From: Azoarcus sp.
GTDB taxonomy: Bacteria; Pseudomonadota; Gammaproteobacteria; Burkholderiales; Rhodocyclaceae
Length of the DNA stretch: 64,000 bases
NCBI GenBank assembly: GCA_031285965.1
Contig: JAITVD010000002.1
Coordinates: forward strand, 20,544-84,543
Reading direction: 5' to 3'
A model generated the notes under the pieces. That model worked only from the letters and a program-made list of their open reading frames with translations, was not told the DNA's origin and made no database searches. This document shows, in pieces, positions 39,418 through 48,342 of the stretch; the first letter of the stretch is position 1, and the number at the start of each line of letters is the position of its first letter. The translations under genes and the position numbers were made by a program.

Positions 39418-39852
39418 TTAATTCGCGGACAGGTCTTTCACGCCTTCAATCCTGTCGCCCGGTTTTATCCCATGAGCGACGAACCAGCCCCGGTTCATCT
39501 CCAGCGCAAAGCGCACCGCCTTCGCCGCGCAATGGCTCTCCTCGCTCTGCGGCGACATATCCTCGATATTGAGGATGCGCCCGTCCTCATCAAGAAACGC
39601 CACCGAGAGCGGAATCAGCGTGTTTTTCATCCACATGCAGAGGCGGATGGGCGACGAATAGACGAACAGCATTCCCTGGTCGGGCGGAAGATGGCTCCGG
39701 TACATCAAGCCGAACTGCCGCGCCCTTTCAGTGCTGACGACTTCCGCCTTAATCTGATGCCCGCCCGCCGCCAGCGTCATCTGCTGCGCCTGCGCCGCGC
39801 CCGCCGCCAAGCACAGCGCCGCCGCCAAAACACCTCTTTTCAACGCCCTCAT
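39418..39852 (-). CDS. DUF192 family exported protein
   Basis: A 144-residue protein with a signal peptide (MRALKRGVLAAALCLAAGAAQA) and a DUF192 domain: RARQFGLMYRSHLPPDQGMLFVY, MWMKNTLIPLSVAFLD and ALEMNRGWFVAHGIKPGD are the family landmarks. Its function is unknown. I choose the ATG at 39852, with GGGAGGG seven bases upstream, over a start nine codons further out. Confidence 0.88.
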   Translation of the reverse strand: MRALKRGVLAAALCLAAGAAQAQQMTLAAGGHQIKAEVVSTERARQFGLMYRSHLPPDQGMLFVYSSPIRLCMWMKNTLIPLSVAFLDEDGRILNIEDMSPQSEESHCAAKAVRFALEMNRGWFVAHGIKPGDRIEGVKDLSAN

Positions 39853-39915
39853 CAATTTTCCCTCCCAGTAAACGCGCAATAATATGCGCCTCGCACTTTC
39901 GGTTCCAACACTGCC

Positions 39916-40446
39916 ATGCCCGCCACGCTACGCGCCATTTGCGCCGATATTACGGCATTGCCCGTCGACGCCATCGTCAACGCCGCCAACAACACCCTTT
40001 TAGGCGGCGGCGGAGTGGATGGTGCCATTCACCGCGCCGCCGGGCCGGAACTGCTGGCTTGCTGCGCTCGCCTGAACGGCTGCGCCACGGGCGAAGCCAA
40101 AATCACGCCCGGCTTCCGCCTCCCCGCCCGGCATGTCATCCACACCGTCGGCCCCGTCTGGCGCGATGGCAAACAGGGCGAACCGGCGCTGCTTGCCGCC
40201 TGCTACGGCCATTCGCTGGAACTCGCCGCGCACTTCGGACTAAAAACCATCGCCTTCCCCTGCATCAGCATCGGTGTTTACGGCTACCCGCCCGACTTGG
40301 CCGCGCCGCAAGCCATCGCCTCCGTGCGCGGGGCGCTGGCGCGGCTGCCCGACATTCAGGAAGTCTTTTTTTGCTGTTTTTCAGAAAAAGAGCGTATGCG
40401 ATATGAACGCGCATTGAGCGCCATTGCGCCATCAGCGGCGAAATAG
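39916..40446 (+). CDS. macrodomain protein (O-acetyl-ADP-ribose deacetylase, YmdB-like)
   Basis: A 176-residue single macrodomain that binds ADP-ribose and probably hydrolyses O-acetyl-ADP-ribose. Visible landmarks are [33 protein letters not shown] and [17 protein letters not shown], which include the catalytic Asn/Asp and the glycine-rich phosphate loops. The gene marks the right end of normal GC-rich DNA before an AT-rich island. Confidence 0.92.
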   Translation: MPATLRAICADITALPVDAIVNAANNTLLGGGGVDGAIHRAAGPELLACCARLNGCATGEAKITPGFRLPARHVIHTVGPVWRDGKQGEPALLAACYGHSLELAAHFGLKTIAFPCISIGVYGYPPDLAAPQAIASVRGALARLPDIQEVFFCCFSEKERMRYERALSAIAPSAAK

Positions 40447-40711
40447 GCTTTCAAGAAACCGACGATTCTCTTTTTTTGATGCCCACAACATTCAATATCA
40501 GGAAAATTGCGGATTTTTCTGAACATCATTTTTCTTTTTTATGATAATATTTTTTATTGTCCATTTGAATTTTTTCATATTAAGAAATTAAGTTACATAT
40601 AATAAAAAATGGAAATTTATACTTAACTTTTAACATTTTTCAAACGATATACCGCTAATCATAAAACTCAACATCAAGTCAAGCGATGCGTTGTTCGGAT
40701 GTGAAACTGGA
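40447..40711. other. AT-rich intergenic start of an accessory island
   Basis: This stretch is far richer in A/T than the rest of the window (for example the run around 40540-40640). It contains no ORF of note, RNA gene or recognisable repeat. The composition change from the macrodomain gene is abrupt. Confidence 0.6.
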
Positions 40712-41089
40712 TTACTTTGGCTCAGGAATAATCTTCACAGCGATAATCTTGCCCGAAGTTTTCTCCGCGATAAATACCAATAGATACCCCTTGCCATATT
40801 CGCTTTCAACGGAACTCGGCCCAACGAAATATGCGGGGTTTTCTTCGTAGTCATAGTATCCAGTAGGTATCCCGAGAAGTTCCTTGACACTATTAGACGT
40901 AAGAGACTTGAGGTCGTGCTGGGAAAGAAATGAAGAAACCATTTCTCCTCTCTTCTCTTGGCTTGCTGTGAGCCATGCCTCTTTGGAGAATTCTCTTGTT
41001 CCCAAAAGTTTTGCTTGCTCTGTGACAGGAGGCGGGGAGCATCCAAATAGACTTATCATAGCGATTAGACTCCAGATTTTAGTGCGCAT
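40712..41089 (-). CDS. small lipoprotein in AT-rich island (possible immunity protein)
   Basis: A 125-residue protein with a lipoprotein signal: MRTKIWSLIAMISLFGC, lipobox LFGC. The mature part is small and soluble with no domain I recognise (LLGIPTGYYDYEENPAYFVG, YLLVFIAEKTSGKIIAVKI). The ATG at 41089 has GAGG just upstream and is preferred to one four codons earlier. It lies 8 bases downstream of the DUF6973 gene on the same strand. Because DUF6973 domains occur in toxin-like proteins, an immunity role is a reasonable guess, nothing more. Confidence 0.65.
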   Translation of the reverse strand: MRTKIWSLIAMISLFGCSPPPVTEQAKLLGTREFSKEAWLTASQEKRGEMVSSFLSQHDLKSLTSNSVKELLGIPTGYYDYEENPAYFVGPSSVESEYGKGYLLVFIAEKTSGKIIAVKIIPEPK

Positions 41090-41097
41090 TTTCCGCC

Positions 41098-41519
41098 TCA
41101 TTTGACTAAAACTTTGAGTTGCCCAGTTAACAACGCTGCCATGCAGCGTTGACTTAGGATTTGATCTGAACCCCCAGTTCTGCCTATTGCAAGACCCACT
41201 CCGTTGTTATGGATATCCATCTCCTTTTCGTCCTTTGGATTAGATAACGATGATTCATGGGCTGTAGTGAACTGAAGCGCCCCCAGATAACCGATTTCGC
41301 GCACCAGTACGGCAGACCATAAACAATGGCGAAACGCATCTGACTTGTCATTTCGACCATTGAATCCAAAACGTTTTTTCGTCTCTTCAAACGCCAATTC
41401 TTTTGATTTTTTAATTCTTTTGATTTTTTTATTGCAAGTGTGTGATGAGGATGTGTCTTGATGTACTGTTGCTCTTGGGGTGTAAGCTGCTTGAATTGGT
41501 CATAAATAGATAGCGACAT
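41098..41519 (-). pseudogene. DUF6973-type gene split by a 17-bp tandem duplication
   Basis: A strong ribosome site (ACGGAGGTTAT) precedes ATG 41519, which encodes MSLSIYDQFKQLTPQEQQY and continues to AIKKSKEL. The frame then runs off into unrelated residues. The conserved part, DKSDAFRHCLWSAVLVREIG, AHESS and MDIHNNGVGLAIG, lies in another frame to the stop at 41098. At the break, a 17-base unit is present twice in perfect tandem (41396-41412 and 41413-41429). Deleting one copy joins the frames as KSKELAFEETKKRFG, giving about 134 residues. The RH...E...HNN residues match the DUF6973 domain seen in toxin-like and RHS-tip proteins. It is either a fresh pseudogene or a switch that slippage could reverse. 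Confidence 0.8.
41396..41429. repeat. 17-bp perfect tandem repeat (two copies)
   Basis: AATTCTTTTGATTTTTT occurs twice without a gap. Seventeen is not a multiple of three, so gain of one copy shifts the frame of the gene it lies in. Confidence 0.95.
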
Positions 41520-42008
41520 ATAACCTCCGTACGTGAAAAATGGAAAAATCCGAAATTGTCCCGTATAGTACAGACCAAGAAGCAAACAGTCAACCAGTAA
41601 TCTTTCTCTTACCGGGATGAACTCCGTCATGCCTTGCCCAAGTTGGCGGATGGCGGGATGAAGTTTTGCGAAGCGGCCTTGTTTCATGCGCGATACTCAA
41701 AAGATAAATCAGAAAATAAAAATAGCTCTTGCTATCAATTTATCATTATGCAGAGGTGTGGCGACTATGCTCGTCTCTTTATGTCTCCGTCAACATTTTT
41801 TACATGGATTATGCTACGGCGGAAATCAAGCGGCACTTTGCGATTTTCGCTCTGGGCATTCTCTGTTTTTTTGGAGGAATCGCATTTGTTGCGGAATTAG
41901 AATCTAAGTATATAAGTCATATAAAAATAATGCTCTAAATGAAATAAGCATTCAGCACAAACTTGGCAGCCCGCGTTTTGTCACGTAAAAGGGCAGCGCG
42001 AAAATCAT
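41520..42008. other. AT-rich interval with gene remnants
   Basis: The minus frame upstream of the DUF6973 start (41520-41687) encodes RQLGQGMTEFI, which resembles the N-terminal QGMTEY segment of TadE/Flp-type pilus proteins, but it continues into unrelated residues, so it is at best a fragment. On the plus strand 41804-41938 is an open frame for a 44-residue protein with one hydrophobic helix (FAIFALGILCFFGGIAFVA); it has no ribosome site and is doubtful. Nothing else was recognised. Confidence 0.35.
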
Positions 42009-42926
42009 TTGCTCCCATCGCGTTTTTGCAAACGCCCAGAGCCAAAAAACCCGCCAGATGGTAGAGTTTCGGTCTTAGCTCAAGCAATCGAGGCTCACAA
42101 AATTTCAAACTCCCGGCCATTTCTCAAAATCGCCGCGCTCCAGATGGTCTCCGGCGCGGACATGTCGGCGAATCTCGCGGCGGCGGATGAACTGATCGGC
42201 GAAGCTGCCGCAAGGGGTGCGCAGATGGTGGCGCTGCCCGAGCACTTCTCGCTGATGGCGGCGAGCGAGGCCGACAGGCTCCGCGCTTGCGAGCGCGAAG
42301 GCAGCGGGCCGGTTCAGGATTTTCTGGGCGAAGCCGCCGCTCGCCACGGCATATGGATTGTCGGCGGCACGTTGCCGCTGGCGGCGGACAACCCGAAAAA
42401 AACGCGCAATGCCGTGCTGGTTTTCGATGACAGCGGCAACCAAGTGGCGCGTTACGACAAAATCCATCTTTTCGGTTTCAGCCGCGACGAGGAACAGTAC
42501 GACGAGGATGCCAGCATCGAGCCGGGTTCGCGTGTAGCGTGCTTCGATTCCCCCGCTGGCAAAATTGGGCTGGCGGTGTGCTATGACCTGCGTTTCCCGG
42601 AGCTTTTCCGCGCAATGGGCAAGGTCGACCTGATTGTCCTGCCCGCCGCTTTCACGCGCACGACCGGGCTGGCGCATTGGGAAACGTTGCTGCGGGCGCG
42701 AGCCATCGAAAACCAGTGCTATCTGGCGGCGGCGGCGCAAGGCGGGGCGCACCCGAATGGTCGCAGCACTTGGGGACACAGCATGATTGTCGACCCTTGG
42801 GGCGACATTCTGGCTTGCCGACCGGAAGGGGCTGGCGTGGTCGTGGCCGACCTCGATCCGGTCTGGCTCGTCACCGTCCGCAAATGCCTGCCCGCCCTGA
42901 GCCACCGCCGCCCGGAGCTTTTCTGA
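42009..42926 (+). CDS. carbon-nitrogen hydrolase (Nit/omega-amidase-like family)
   Basis: A nitrilase-superfamily hydrolase with the catalytic Glu-Lys-Cys triad in place: Glu in ALPEHFSL, Lys in RYDKIHLFGFS and Cys in GLAVCYDLRFPELFR. Homologues hydrolyse small amides, for example deaminated glutathione. The conserved fold begins at LKIAALQMV (about 42120), yet there is no ATG or GTG in frame just before it: the nearest is the TTG at 42009 or the internal ATG at 42141, which would remove the first strand. The annotated 5' end is therefore uncertain and lies at the edge of the AT-rich island. tldD follows 49 bases downstream, a common betaproteobacterial neighbour. Confidence 0.88.
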   Translation: MLPSRFCKRPEPKNPPDGRVSVLAQAIEAHKISNSRPFLKIAALQMVSGADMSANLAAADELIGEAAARGAQMVALPEHFSLMAASEADRLRACEREGSGPVQDFLGEAAARHGIWIVGGTLPLAADNPKKTRNAVLVFDDSGNQVARYDKIHLFGFSRDEEQYDEDASIEPGSRVACFDSPAGKIGLAVCYDLRFPELFRAMGKVDLIVLPAAFTRTTGLAHWETLLRARAIENQCYLAAAAQGGAHPNGRSTWGHSMIVDPWGDILACRPEGAGVVVADLDPVWLVTVRKCLPALSHRRPELF

Positions 42927-42975
42927 CGGCAAATCCCTTACCCTTTCCCTCATCGAATGACTGGAACAACGCACG

Positions 42976-44415
42976 ATGACAAAAAACGCGCTCAAAGCCG
43001 CTGACCGCGCCCTGCTCTCGCCCCACGGACTTGGCTTGGAAGAACTCGAAAAAGCTCTCCGCAAGCTAATGCGGCGCGACCTCGATTATGGCGACCTCTA
43101 TTTCCAATACGCCCGCGCCGAGGGCTGGGGACTGGAGGAAGGCATCGTCAAATCGGGCAGTTTCAGCATCGAGGAAGGCGTCGGGGTTCGTGCGGTGAGC
43201 GGGGAAAAAACCGCTTTTGCCTATTCCGACGATATTTCGATGGACGCGCTGCTCGATGCCGTGCGCGTCACGCGCGCCATTGGCGCGGCGGGCAAAAAGC
43301 AGACGGTCAAGCTCTCGCCGCGCAAGCCGCCCGTTAGGCTCTATCGTGCCGACGACCCGCTCGCTTCGCTCGACGACACCGCCAAGGTGCAATTGCTCGA
43401 ACGGCTGGAAGCCTTTGCCCGCGCCGAGGATTCGCGTGTCACGCAGGTCATGGCGGGGCTTGCCGGAACATGGGAAGTCGTGCTGGTGGCGCGCAGCGAC
43501 GGCCATATGGCGGCGGATGTCCGCCCTTTGGTGCGGGTGTCCCTGAACGTCATCATGGAAGAGAACGGGCGGCGCAAACAGGGCAGCGCGGGCGGCGGCG
43601 GGCGTTTCGATTACAGCGAATTTACCGATGATGTATTGCGCGGCTACGCGGCGGCTGCCGTGCGCCAGGCTCGCGTCAATCTTGAAGCCGTCCCCGCGCC
43701 CGCAGGCACGATGACGGTGGTGCTCGGCCCCGGCTGGCCGGGCATTCTGCTGCATGAGGCCATCGGGCACGGGCTGGAAGGCGATTTCAACCGCAAGGGC
43801 AGTTCGGCCTTTTCGGGACGCATCGGCGAACAAGTGGCGGCGCGGGGCGTCACCGTGGTCGACGACGGCTCGCTCCCAAACCGGCGCGGCTCGCTGTCCA
43901 TCGACGACGAAGGCAACCCCAGCGCCCGCACGGTGCTAATCGAGGACGGCATCCTGGCGGGCTATATGCAGGACATGACCAACGCCCGCCTGATGAACAT
44001 GAAGCCCACCGGAAACGGGCGGCGCGAATCCTACGCTTGCCTGCCCCTGCCCCGCATGACCAACACGTTCATGCTCAACGGCGAACATGACCCCGCCGAA
44101 ATCATCGCTTCGGTCAAAAAAGGGCTGTACGCGGCCAATTTCGGCGGCGGGCAGGTCGACATCACTTCGGGCAAGTTCGTGTTCTCCGCCTCCGAGGCGT
44201 ATCTCATCGAAAACGGCAAAATCACCCGCCCCGTCAAAGGCGCGGCGCTCATCGGCAACGGCCCCGACGTGCTGACCCGCGTGAAATTGATCGGCAACGA
44301 CATGGCGCTCGACCCCGGCATCGGCTCCTGCGGCAAGGACGGGCAGAGCGTGCCGGTCGGCGTGGGGCAGCCCACCCTGCGCGTCGACGCATTAACGGTC
44401 GGCGGGACGGGCTGA
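42976..44415 (+). CDS. tldD: metalloprotease TldD
   Basis: A subunit of the TldD/TldE metalloprotease, which processes modified peptides and degrades CcdA in E. coli. It is 479 residues, with the zinc motif HEAIGHGLEGD (about 258-268) and the family GSTNARLMNMKPTGNGRR-type region (here TNARLMNMKPTGNGRR). The C-terminus PTLRVDALTVGGTG is typical. The partner tldE (pmbA) is not in the window. The start at 42976 is preferred as no nearer alternative exists. Confidence 0.97.
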   Translation: MTKNALKAADRALLSPHGLGLEELEKALRKLMRRDLDYGDLYFQYARAEGWGLEEGIVKSGSFSIEEGVGVRAVSGEKTAFAYSDDISMDALLDAVRVTRAIGAAGKKQTVKLSPRKPPVRLYRADDPLASLDDTAKVQLLERLEAFARAEDSRVTQVMAGLAGTWEVVLVARSDGHMAADVRPLVRVSLNVIMEENGRRKQGSAGGGGRFDYSEFTDDVLRGYAAAAVRQARVNLEAVPAPAGTMTVVLGPGWPGILLHEAIGHGLEGDFNRKGSSAFSGRIGEQVAARGVTVVDDGSLPNRRGSLSIDDEGNPSARTVLIEDGILAGYMQDMTNARLMNMKPTGNGRRESYACLPLPRMTNTFMLNGEHDPAEIIASVKKGLYAANFGGGQVDITSGKFVFSASEAYLIENGKITRPVKGAALIGNGPDVLTRVKLIGNDMALDPGIGSCGKDGQSVPVGVGQPTLRVDALTVGGTG

Positions 44416-44511
44416 GCGTGTGCAAGCCGCGAACGTGTGCTAGATTGGCATCCCGTATAGATCACAACAACGTTTCCGCGTGGCGTATTTGAGGGAAGCG
44501 CGGATATTGAA

Positions 44512-45834
44512 ATGGAAATATTTGTTCTCGTTCTGCTGATCGTCATCAACGGCATTTTTGCCATGTCAGAAATCGCGCTGGTCACGGCGCGGCGCGCCAA
44601 GCTCACCAAGCTCGCGGAGGAAGGCGACGCTGCCGCCAAAGTCGCGGTCAGCCTTGGGGAAGAGCCAACGCGCTTCCTGTCGACCATCCAAATCGGCATT
44701 ACCTCCGTCGGCATCCTGATCGGCTTCGTGAGCGAATCGGCGCTGGCCATGCCGTTCGCTGGCTGGCTGCGCGAACGGGGGCTGGAACAGGGCTTCAGCG
44801 AAGTGACGGCCATCACCCTCGTGGTGGCGCTCATCACGTATGTGACGATTGTGATTGGCGAGCTGGTTCCCAAGCGGATCGGCCAAATCAGCCCGGAGGG
44901 CATCGCCCTGCGGGTGGCTCGCCCAATGGCCGCGCTCGCCATGCTCTCGCGCCCCGCCGTGCGGATGCTCTCCGGCTCAACCGCGCTCCTGCTGCGCCTG
45001 CTGGGGCTGCGCGACGAAACGCCCCCCGGCGTGACCGAAGAGGAAATCCACGCCCTGCTCGAAGAAGGCTCGGAGAGCGGCATCATCGAGAAAAACGAGC
45101 ACGCGATGGTGCGCAACGTGTTCCGGCTGGACGACCGCCAGATTGGCTCGCTGATGATTCCGCGCTCGGACATCGTCTGGCTGGACGCCGAACGGCCTCT
45201 GGAAGAAAACCTCGTGCGCGTGGCGGAATCGGAGCATTCGCGCTTTCCGGTGTGCCGGAGCGGGCTGGAGGAAATTCTCGGCGTCATTTCGTGCAAGCAG
45301 CTTCTCGGACAGACGCTCAAGGGCGGGCATCCCAACCTCATGGGGCAACTGCAAAGCCCCGTCTATGTCCCCGAAACGCTGACCGGCATGGAACTGCTCG
45401 AACAGTTCCGCGCCTCCGCTTCCCACATGGCTTTCGTCATCGACGAATACGGCGAGGTGCAAGGGCTGGTGACGCTCCAAGACGTGATGGAAGCCGTGAC
45501 CGGCGAATTCCGCCCTGATCGTCAGGAAGATGCCTGGGCCGTGCGGCGCGAAGATGGCTCATGGCTGCTCGACGGGCTGATTCCCCTGCCGGAACTGAAA
45601 GACCTGCTGGGACTGAAAGAAGTCCCCGAGGAAGACAAGGGGCGCTACCACACCCTGTCGGGCATGATTATGTGGCTGCTCGGCAGACTGCCGCGTACGG
45701 GCGACGTGATTGCCTGGGAAGCGTGGCGGCTGGAAGTGGTCGACCTTGATGGCAAGCGCATCGACAAAGTGCTGGCGAGCCGCCCGCCCGAGCCGCCGAA
45801 AGAAGAAGGCGAAACGGCAGATGGAGCGGCTTGA
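44512..45834 (+). CDS. hemolysin-family (HlyC/CorC) membrane protein with CNNM and CBS domains
   Basis: A 440-residue inner membrane protein of the CorC/YtfL/YfjD type, possibly a magnesium or other cation exporter or its regulator. The layout is a DUF21/CNNM membrane domain (about 1-190; VINGIFAMSEIALVTARRAKL, SIQIGITSVGILIGF-type region), two CBS domains (about 210-335; MIPRSDIVWLDAE, FVIDEYGEVQGLVTLQD) and a CorC_HlyC C-terminal domain. It is monocistronic, with a shared terminator downstream. Confidence 0.92.
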   Translation: MEIFVLVLLIVINGIFAMSEIALVTARRAKLTKLAEEGDAAAKVAVSLGEEPTRFLSTIQIGITSVGILIGFVSESALAMPFAGWLRERGLEQGFSEVTAITLVVALITYVTIVIGELVPKRIGQISPEGIALRVARPMAALAMLSRPAVRMLSGSTALLLRLLGLRDETPPGVTEEEIHALLEEGSESGIIEKNEHAMVRNVFRLDDRQIGSLMIPRSDIVWLDAERPLEENLVRVAESEHSRFPVCRSGLEEILGVISCKQLLGQTLKGGHPNLMGQLQSPVYVPETLTGMELLEQFRASASHMAFVIDEYGEVQGLVTLQDVMEAVTGEFRPDRQEDAWAVRREDGSWLLDGLIPLPELKDLLGLKEVPEEDKGRYHTLSGMIMWLLGRLPRTGDVIAWEAWRLEVVDLDGKRIDKVLASRPPEPPKEEGETADGAA

Positions 45835-45856
45835 GCTTTTCCCCCTAGACCGAAGC

Positions 45857-45887
45857 AACAAAAACCCGCCGAAGCGGGTTTTTTGTT
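45857..45887. terminator. bidirectional rho-independent terminator
   Basis: Stem AACCCGC with GCGGGTT, four-base loop, flanked by A and T runs on both sides, between the convergent CorC-like gene and the cytochrome c' gene. Confidence 0.92.
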
Positions 45888-45909
45888 GCCTGAAACCGCA
45901 TCAACGCAG

Positions 45910-46371
45910 TCAGCGGGATTTGAAATCGTCGTGGCAAGCCTTGCAGCTAGCACCAACTTTGCCGAAAGCAGCCTTGACGGCGGCGGCGTCCCCCGTGTCG
46001 GCAGCCTTGACCAGTTCGTTTGAAGCGGCGGCATAGTCACCCGCCAGCTTGGCGACTTTCTCGCCTTGCTTGAACATTTCCGGTTTGACCGCCGTTTTCT
46101 GCTCGCCGATGGCTTTTTCGGTTCCGGGGCCAAACAGCGCGCCCAGCCCCGAATTGGCAACGGCGGCAATGGCATTGGCCGCCGCCTTGACCTGCGCCGC
46201 GTTGTACGTGCCTTCAAGGTTGGTTTTGATTTTGCCCATGTTCCAGGAGGCAAAGCTGTAAGCCGCCTTCCGGTACTTGATCTGGTCTTCGGGCTTGACT
46301 TGGGCGCTGGCCGTTGCGGCCAGGGACAGGGCAACAACGGCAAGCGTTGCGGAGAGAGTGATTTTTTTCAT
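45910..46371 (-). CDS. cytochrome c'
   Basis: A periplasmic four-helix-bundle cytochrome with a C-terminal high-spin heme, known to bind NO and CO. It is 153 residues with a signal peptide (MKKITLSATLAVVALSLAATASA-Q) and the C-terminal heme motif CKACHDDFK. The ATG at 46371 is preceded by GAGG and gives the expected signal peptide; a longer start at 46413 is unlikely. It is divergent from a chemoreceptor that also carries a CxxCH heme motif. Confidence 0.93.
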   Translation of the reverse strand: MKKITLSATLAVVALSLAATASAQVKPEDQIKYRKAAYSFASWNMGKIKTNLEGTYNAAQVKAAANAIAAVANSGLGALFGPGTEKAIGEQKTAVKPEMFKQGEKVAKLAGDYAAASNELVKAADTGDAAAVKAAFGKVGASCKACHDDFKSR

Positions 46372-46532
46372 GATGGCCTCATGTGGTGGTGGATAGGATA
46401 CGAAGCGTGACAAACAGTCTGCCTGCGGCTGAAATGATGCGGCTGTGCCGTGGCATCACAAAGGGAGGGAATGGTCGCGCACCCTATGTTCGCAAACATA
46501 GGGCAGATTTTACGGCGTTTGGATGAAAACGG

Positions 46533-46560
46533 TAAAGATACGCGCCCCACAGGCCGTACC
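46533..46560 (+). promoter_or_regulatory. possible sigma-28 promoter of the chemoreceptor
   Basis: TAAAGATA, then after a 16-base gap from TAAA, GCCGTACC; this is close to the flagellar sigma-28 consensus (TAAA-N15-GCCGATAA) but with one extra spacer base and a weak -10 end. A hairpin, AGAGGC with GCCTCT (46568-46587), lies in the leader. Confidence 0.3.
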
Positions 46561-46638
46561 CCTTGATAGAGGCAGAAGAACGCCTCTGAATCGAAGACGC
46601 AGTTCTGGTATTTCCGTTCCATCCTAGATGAGGTGTTC

Positions 46639-48267
46639 GTGGAAAAAAGCGCAAACGGCAGAAGTTTTCCCATATGGGTGCGCCTTACGGCGACAATTGG
46701 ATTTTTATTGCTGATCGCCTGGGTCGGCATCATTGCGTGGGGAAGCCGCTCAAACCATGAAATCATCATTGACCAGTCGAAAGGCTTTGCGCAGACGGTC
46801 AATGAAATGACGATGGCGGGCCTCACCGCGATGATGATTAACGGAACGGTGAAGGACCGGAACACGTTTCTTGACCAGATCAGGGAACTGGCCTTGGTCA
46901 GGGACCTCAAGGTCGTCCGGGGCGAAGCGGTCAGCAAAATATACGGCGACGGCGGCGATATTTCGACGCAGCCCGGCGAACTTGAGCGGCAAGTCATGGC
47001 AAAGCGGGAGACTTACCTGAAGCAGGAAAGCGACAGCCAAGGCAGGTATCTGAAAGTGGTGTTTCCGGTGCTGGCATGGAAAAACTATCTCGGCAAGGAC
47101 TGCGTGGTATGCCACATGGTCGAAGAAGGCACGCCCCTGGGGGCGGTGAGCATGCAAATTTCCCTGGAACACGCGAATGAAGCGGCGGAGCGTTTCCGCA
47201 ATGAAAGCATCCTGTTTGCCGTGCTGGTTTCCTTGCCGCTGCTGGGGTTTGTTTACTTCTTTGTCCAGCGTTTCGTGACCCGCCCGCTGTTGCGCCTGAC
47301 ACAAGGTATGTCCGAAATTGCCCAAGGCGACGGCAATCTGACCCGGCGGCTGGAGTTTGTCCGTCGGGATGAGGTCGGCGGCGCGGCCCATTCGTTCAAC
47401 CACATGCTCGGCGTGATTGCCGGACTGGTGCAACAGGTGAGCGTGTCGGCGGTTGCCGTTGCCGGACAGGTACGCGACATCGCGGGCAGGGCGGAACACA
47501 TCGCGGACAGTTCGCATCGGCAGACGGATCGCTCCATTCGAGCCGCCGAAGCGGTCGAGCAACTCAACGGCAATATCCTGTCGGTTGCCGAGAACACCGA
47601 AAAAGTTCGTTCGCGCTCGCTCGAAAGCCTGAAACGTTCGCGTGCCGGCCAAGCCAGCCTCGACCGTCTGGGCGAAGAAATGGGGCTATTGCAGGACTCC
47701 GTCACGGGCATGGCATCCTCGATGAAAGATTTCGTCAAATCGACCCAATCCATCAACAGCATGACCAAAGAAATGCGTGAAATCGCCGAACAGACCAATC
47801 TGCTGGCGCTCAACGCGGCCATCGAAGCCGCCCACGCGGGCGAGCATGGGCGCGGCTTTGCGGTCGTGGCCGACGAAGTGCGCAAGCTGGCCGAAAAATC
47901 GGCGCGCTCTGCGGAGCAAATCGACAAAACTACCTTGGAAATCGAGAGCCAGTCGGCGCGGGTGCAGGAATCCATTGGGCGCGGGCTGGAGCACATCGAG
48001 ACAAGCCGCAATGTGGCCAAGGAGACAACGGAAGTATTGGATGCCGCCAACGAACTGGTCGTGGAAGTCGAAGGCGAGCTTGAGCAAATCGTCGCCATCA
48101 CAGAAGCGCAGCAAGGCATCAGCGCCGCCGTGAAGGAAGGCATCACGGCCATTGCCGACATGGCGCGGGGGAACGACGCGGCCATCGGGCTGACGGCGGA
48201 ATCCGCGCACGAAACGGAACGGCTGGCCTCGCAGTTGCAGAAATCGGTGGCGCGGTTCAAGGTTTGA
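46639..48267 (+). CDS. methyl-accepting chemotaxis protein with periplasmic c-type heme sensor
   Basis: A 542-residue chemoreceptor: membrane helix (about 14-34), periplasmic domain (about 35-190) with a c-type heme motif CVVCH, second helix (about 193-213), HAMP (about 215-270) and the MCP signalling domain with hairpin tip [22 protein letters not shown] (about 380-401). The periplasmic part resembles the heme-containing PAS-type sensors of Geobacter chemoreceptors (GSU0582/GSU0935): the [12 protein letters not shown] region followed by the CxxCH. It should sense redox state or a heme ligand. The start is GTG 46639, six bases after GAGG. A strong terminator follows. Confidence 0.93.
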   Translation: MEKSANGRSFPIWVRLTATIGFLLLIAWVGIIAWGSRSNHEIIIDQSKGFAQTVNEMTMAGLTAMMINGTVKDRNTFLDQIRELALVRDLKVVRGEAVSKIYGDGGDISTQPGELERQVMAKRETYLKQESDSQGRYLKVVFPVLAWKNYLGKDCVVCHMVEEGTPLGAVSMQISLEHANEAAERFRNESILFAVLVSLPLLGFVYFFVQRFVTRPLLRLTQGMSEIAQGDGNLTRRLEFVRRDEVGGAAHSFNHMLGVIAGLVQQVSVSAVAVAGQVRDIAGRAEHIADSSHRQTDRSIRAAEAVEQLNGNILSVAENTEKVRSRSLESLKRSRAGQASLDRLGEEMGLLQDSVTGMASSMKDFVKSTQSINSMTKEMREIAEQTNLLALNAAIEAAHAGEHGRGFAVVADEVRKLAEKSARSAEQIDKTTLEIESQSARVQESIGRGLEHIETSRNVAKETTEVLDAANELVVEVEGELEQIVAITEAQQGISAAVKEGITAIADMARGNDAAIGLTAESAHETERLASQLQKSVARFKV

Positions 48268-48273
48268 GAAACA

Positions 48274-48316
48274 AAAAAACGCGCCGGACGGGGATGCTCC
48301 CCTCCGGCGCGTTTTC
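48274..48316. terminator. bidirectional rho-independent terminator between chemoreceptor and protease
   Basis: A long stem (AAAACGCGCCGGA with TCCGGCGCGTTTT) and an inner GGGG/CCCC pair, flanked by A and T runs, between two convergent genes. Confidence 0.93.
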
Positions 48317-48342
48317 ATGCGATGCCCCGCTTCGGATGCGCC

